NCBI RefSeq assembly: GCF_037042905.1
Contig: NC_087261.1
Location: forward strand, 25,068,317-25,132,316
Source: Lytechinus pictus
Lineage: Eukaryota > Echinodermata > Echinoidea > Temnopleuroida > Toxopneustidae
Reading direction: 5' to 3'
DNA length: 64,000 bases
Position numbers and translations under genes: made by a program. Below are positions 60,601 to 64,000 of the stretch, in pieces. The notes beneath the pieces are model-generated. The model ran no database searches. It was not told where the DNA came from and saw nothing but the letters and a program-made list of their open reading frames with translations. The first letter of the stretch is position 1, and the number at the start of each line of letters is the position of its first letter.

Positions 60601-63255
60601 TCATTTTCTCTCTTTTCGATCGCAATTCGTCCTGTTTCTATTTATGTTTATTTCTTCTTTTGCCGTCCTGTTTTTTAATCGCTTATTTAGTTTGGTCTTG
60701 TTCTGTTTGCTATCTTGTTCTGTTTAATCCGTTCAGTTAGTCTCCGTAGGCAAATAGCAACCATTGCGTCTCTCTCTCTCTCTCTCTCTCTCCTCCTTTC
60801 TCTTCCCTTAGGGAAGTTCGCATTATACAAGCTATGCTTTTGAGTGAATTTCCTTATTTCCACAGATACCTTTTTTCTATTTAAATTATATCAATATGTG
60901 TCTACAAAATGTACCATATTTTGTATACATCTTTATATGTTAATTATCATTCATGTTGTTGAATATAATTATAATAACAATGATTTGTATCGTAAATATT
61001 TGTTATAAATGTATGACAATGATTTGTATCAATATTTATGTCATTTCTGTTGGAAATAAATCTGAATCTGAATCTATTATTGAAATTTAAACTTCATACA
61101 CCCTAAAAAAGTTTAATCAAATATTGGGTAAAATGGGATCATGCATGTTGGTGGAGTAAAAAGAAAAAAACAACGCAATGTTGCGTTGAAATAGCCCAGT
61201 ATGGGGTAAAAAAAAATACCCAGCAAATATGCATGTTCCCTTTCAACCCAATATTGGGTAAAATTTTAATCATTGTTTTTAGAGTGTAATGTACATGTAT
61301 AATATCATATTTTGATATGAATGCAGGGGAAATAAAACTAAGTCATTATTCACGAGTGCGTCATTTCATGGCAGTTAGGACTAGATGCTTCATTGTCTAT
61401 AGGAAATGGTGATTTTAATATTGGAACTCACTTCTAAAGACAGCTATGTATCCAATACCACCACAGCTCTCAGTTCGGTCTCCTTGGCATGGAACGGAAC
61501 AGTTTGAATCTACTCCCACTCCATGTATAGTATAGTTATCACTGGCTTCTCCACAGTAACATTTCAATCCATTTTCAACACCAGCGTAAGTATAGTTTCC
61601 ATTGGTGGAATCTTGACAGAGCTGGATGCAATATGAAATACTCATCGATAAAGTATAAAAGACGAAGTTGCTAGATAACACTCTGTCATTCGGAACATCC
61701 TTAAAACATCCAAGATATCGCTCACCTATATGGATAAAGTAATGAATTTTCGGATTGAACTTCAAAACGTTAGGATTATCAAAAAAAATGTCCCTACAAT
61801 CATAATGATATGAATGTCTATAATGTTCAATGTTGCCACAATATGAATTACATTAACCTCAAAACATTGTAAATATCCCAATCATTACGAATTTCATATT
61901 TTTGTTTGAGTTATATATTTAATACTAGTCAGTGCTAGTGAATTAATTATTTATTACACCTAGCTTACCACCCAGCAGCAACCATATATGTTCCTAATAG
62001 CCGCTCTGCCTATATGCCCCAGGGTTGGAAAAAAAAAACAGTTTTTTGTTAGAAAATAAGCGAAATTTTAAAATGTCATATTTTTTTTTAAATTTTAGAT
62101 CCGATTTTGATGAAATTTTCAGCGTTTTGCTAATTTTATTTTTCTCAATTTATTCAAATCAATATTATTGCGTACGCAAAGATATATATATTTACTGTTG
62201 TATATACTTGAATAAATACGTATATTCATGCATAGGTATTTTGTTTAAGTATATGTTTTGTATTTTCAAAATACTGCTGTTCTTCCTTGGGGTCCTACAT
62301 TTACCATACAAAGTAATATACACCATTAAAAAAAAAAAAAAAAAAAAAAAAATTACTAAGACAAAAAAGAGAAAAGAAATACATATGCTCAATCTAAATA
62401 ATCATATAATAGAGTATGAAAGGAACTTAAAGTTGGTGCATTACGAATTTCATTGGGCAATTGATTATAAATTGATATGCCCCTATAGAAAAATGTCTTT
62501 TTACAATTGTTAGAATTTGGTTTGGGTAAATTAAGGTTTTGGTTCGAACGAAGCGAATAATTTAAAGTTCTTCTAGAAATGTTATCATCATGTTTGCTTG
62601 ATTGAATTGAATTGAATTAAGAGAATTAAGCCACAGTACGCCCAAATATACCAAAAAGAGAGTAAAAGACTGCAAATTCACTTTCGCCAAAGTAATACCT
62701 ACGGCACTTCAGTGCCGAAATTCATTTTCTTTTGCAAAAAAAAGCTTTCATAAGGTTTTTGTTAAACATTTTCATTTATTCCCCTTGTCCATGTTGTCCC
62801 TTTTTGTATTATTTTCCTTGAACGAGACGGTAGGGACGGGATACTACCTTTATCGGTATTGGCCAGATACTTATGACATAACATTGCTATAAAGCATTAT
62901 GGAATATCAAAGTATCAACAATCGTTGTTAGAATGGCTAGGAAGGGTCAATATCGCACTTGTTAGATTTTTTTCACTTTTTTGCACAGACGTAGTTGCTT
63001 ATCAAATTTATAAGGCCGAGTTATTTCCTGATCACTGTGCTCCCAACGGGACTCCATATTCAATCAAAATAATTGATTCGGATTCAGTGTGGCCTGCTTC
63101 TATAATTGCTTCAATCATCACAAAAAAAAACTTTCAGAATATTCAAGAGTTAAATATTATTTGATATGTTTTATTACCATGACATGATGCTGATCCTGCT
63201 GGAGAACACCCGGATGTAGGTAGTAATGTAGGACATGCTGACAGGCTACCTTCAC
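57452..63255 (-). CDS. Tandem WSC receptor paralogue B, 5' end outside window (5 exons seen)
   Basis: Exons 63178-63255, 61432-61725, 58957-59184, 58031-58121 and 57452-57689 join in frame to 308 residues plus stop. Layout: Cys-containing linker, WSC domain with eight Cys, Ser/Thr-rich stalk of about 75 residues, membrane helix (VVIIILSVLLIVLVMYII), and an 80-residue tail. Exon order and phases match receptor A (1-1, 1-1, 1-1, 1-2, 2-end), except that A has two stalk exons. The tail contains SFYHDI, which fits an ITIM-type pattern (S-x-Y-x-x-I), plus TYDGDV, HYSSQI, IYEQ and a terminal HSYMI, but none of receptor A's YAMP repeats. SRCR exons are expected upstream of 64000 but are not in the window. 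Opposed signalling outputs of A and B are only an inference. Confidence 0.75.
58031..58121 (-). CDS. Receptor B transmembrane exon
   Basis: Acceptor AATCGCTACAG, strong donor CGGAG|GTAAGT, phase 1-2, the same phases as receptor A's membrane exon. Encodes LGVGLGEGVVIIILSVLLIV and LVMYIIRIR. Confidence 0.85.
58266..58535. repeat. Dispersed repeat, copy 2 (paired with 21240-21505)
   Basis: Shares AGTCTTTGTCGA, CTCTGGACAAAC, CGTCAGCTCCGAA and ACACATTTACTGTGTT in the same order with the copy in the regucalcin gene. Within receptor B. Confidence 0.55.
58548..58775. repeat. ~113-bp direct tandem duplication
   Basis: Two nearly identical copies, each from AAAATAAAATGAAA through ACAATCTCATTGTGCCAGG to ACATTAATCGTTA. 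Very few differences, so recent. In the receptor B intron between membrane and stalk exons. Confidence 0.85.
58957..59184 (-). CDS. Receptor B stalk exon
   Basis: Acceptor GTTCCCGTAG, phase 1. Ser/Thr/Pro-rich (TPPTISPTWSTSEIQ). The donor is uncertain: T|GTAATT at 58957 was chosen; A|GTTCTT at 58963 is also in phase. Confidence 0.65.
59692..61076 (+). mobile_element. 5'-truncated non-LTR retrotransposon (CR1/Jockey-like)
   Basis: The plus-strand frame 59692-60213 contains reverse transcriptase motifs: WFRSYLSDRRQFV, GVPQGSLLGPLLFIIFINDF, FADDSDIF (catalytic FADD), NKLSLNLLKTKYMLF and FLGVTVNNKL. After a stop near 60213, decayed C-terminal sequence follows (ALDFGTPST-like in a shifted frame). 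The element probably ends at 61050-61076 with AAATAAATCTGAATCTGAATC, a short tandem tail usual for this group. It is antisense to receptor B, in the stalk-WSC intron. The 5' part is missing, so it is not mobile by itself. Confidence 0.8.
61105..61285. mobile_element. MITE with ATATTGGGTAAAAT arms, copy 2
   Basis: ATATTGGGTAAAATGGGATC on the left, ACCCAATATTGGGTAAAATT on the right and GCAATGTTGCGTTGAA in the middle. Same family and layout as 15735-15920. Confidence 0.7.
61432..61725 (-). CDS. Receptor B WSC exon
   Basis: Acceptor CCATATAG, donor AGAA|GTGAGTT, phase 1-1. Encodes YLGCFKDVPNDRVLS, ISYCIQLC, YTYAGVENGLKCYCG, DSNCSVPCQG and ESCGGIGYIAVF; all eight WSC Cys are present. Confidence 0.92.
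61726..63177. other. Receptor B intron between linker and WSC exons
   Basis: Contains a MITE remnant at 62040-62160 and a 25-bp poly-A near 62328. Sequence around 62680-62890 (CGGCACTTCAGTGCCGAAATTC) is shared with the equivalent receptor A intron near 48170. Confidence 0.6.
63178..63255 (-). CDS. Receptor B linker exon
   Basis: 78 bp, phase 1-1, CTAG acceptor and CATG|GTAATAA donor; peptide SACPTLLPTSGCSPAGSASCH, closely matching the receptor A exon at 48783-48860. Confidence 0.82.
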
Positions 63256-64000
63256 CTAGAAATTCAACATGTACATGATAAACAACAATCTGAAATCTGT
63301 TGATTTACGTCAGCATTTTTTTTTTCAATCTTAAAAATATATATAACATTTGACGCTACATAATGGAGGATATGGGGTTCCTTTAAACGACAGCATGTCA
63401 TCCCTGCATTCGTTTTGTTGAGAGTATATAGATGATGAAGAAGTAGAGAATATTAAACCACAATTTTTAAAACATCTAAAAAGTAAAGATCAAACTTTGG
63501 ATTGTATAACAAAAATAATGATGGTTGTAGGCTATGGCCCTACCTCTAATGTCCAAATTGCCTCTTTTAGACAGATGATTAATATTCTTCAAATGGGAAA
63601 CTGGTGGAACATCTATGTATAGCAACTAATTCTACTGTATATGTGAGAATCAACGTTGCAAAATTAGATGGCGGTTCTAGGCAGTGTGATTTTGCAGATG
63701 AATTGTTATAATTGCCTCCAAACTGTCCGCTGGTTGTTGATTTTCAAATTTGGTTGGTTATTTGGATTCGGTTTGGCTGGTTTGACCGTGGCATCAGTAA
63801 ACCTTTTTATTTTTCTCGGAGACAATATTGGTGGTTTGGAATAAAATGGGCATCGAGGCCATATCACTGTTAGTCCGGGTTATAATTGAGCAAGATGCCA
63901 CTCGGAAGAGAAATTTTCATATAGTGCTTCTAGACCAGTTTTTTACGCTGAATATGAATATATGAGATAAACAGGCTGCATCCTGAAAATTAACCTGTGA
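63256..64000. other. Receptor B upstream intron, runs to the window edge
   Basis: Shares blocks with receptor A's intron 48861-49490, for example CATCAGTAAACCTTTTTATT and GGAACATC-ACGT-like stretches. The equivalent of the SRCR exon is not reached before 64000. Confidence 0.6.

Noticed and set aside
62025-62513. 162-codon plus-strand frame
   Set aside because: Crosses a MITE remnant, AT-rich intron sequence and a 25-bp poly-A read as poly-Lys; overlaps the receptor B intron.

Overview
The window looks like a piece of nuclear genome from a marine deuterostome invertebrate, most likely an echinoderm and perhaps a sea urchin. It is AT-rich and gene-poor, with short exons, GT-AG introns of 0.5-8 kb, many small inverted-repeat transposons, (AGT)n/(GAT)n/(CA)n microsatellites and satellite blocks. 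The receptor exons carry SRCR and WSC modules, which are strongly expanded in sea urchins. The species is not identified. No bacterial operons, CRISPR arrays, rRNA or convincing tRNA genes were seen. All four supported genes lie on the minus strand; I rebuilt them by matching splice sites and codon phases by eye. Layout: (1) 2352-6951, a small 3-exon gene for a 126-residue single-pass membrane protein with a PPPPY motif in its tail. (2) 16896-25798, a complete 6-exon regucalcin/SMP-30 gene (305 residues, all metal-ligand positions present). (3) 31452-52914, a 9-exon gene predicted to encode a 650-residue receptor: signal peptide, SRCR domain split over two exons, a small Cys-containing linker exon, WSC domain, Ser/Thr/Pro-rich stalk, membrane helix and a 251-residue tail with repeated YAMP/YAAP and YDEI tyrosine motifs. 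(4) 57452-63255, the 3' part of a tandem paralogue (linker, WSC, stalk, membrane helix, short tail with an ITIM-like motif), whose 5' end runs off the window. Genes 3 and 4 share exon order, exon phases, an equal-length 78-bp linker exon and similar intron sequence about 14.2-14.5 kb apart, so they come from a tandem duplication, but their stalks and tails have diverged. Between and inside the genes lie: a 5'-truncated non-LTR retrotransposon (59692-61076) and a decayed one (about 43200-44170); hAT-like insertions whose 8-bp target duplications can be read directly; a compound of overlapping inverted-repeat elements (39570-42990); a terminal-inverted-repeat element that has captured the start of a RecQ-like helicase (35526-37082); a foldback element with two mirrored copies of a short acidic ORF (about 49820-51215); satellites with periods near 120, 220 and 287 bp; and several SINE-like and MITE-like repeats. 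The main candidate for something new is the SRCR-WSC-tyrosine-tail receptor pair.
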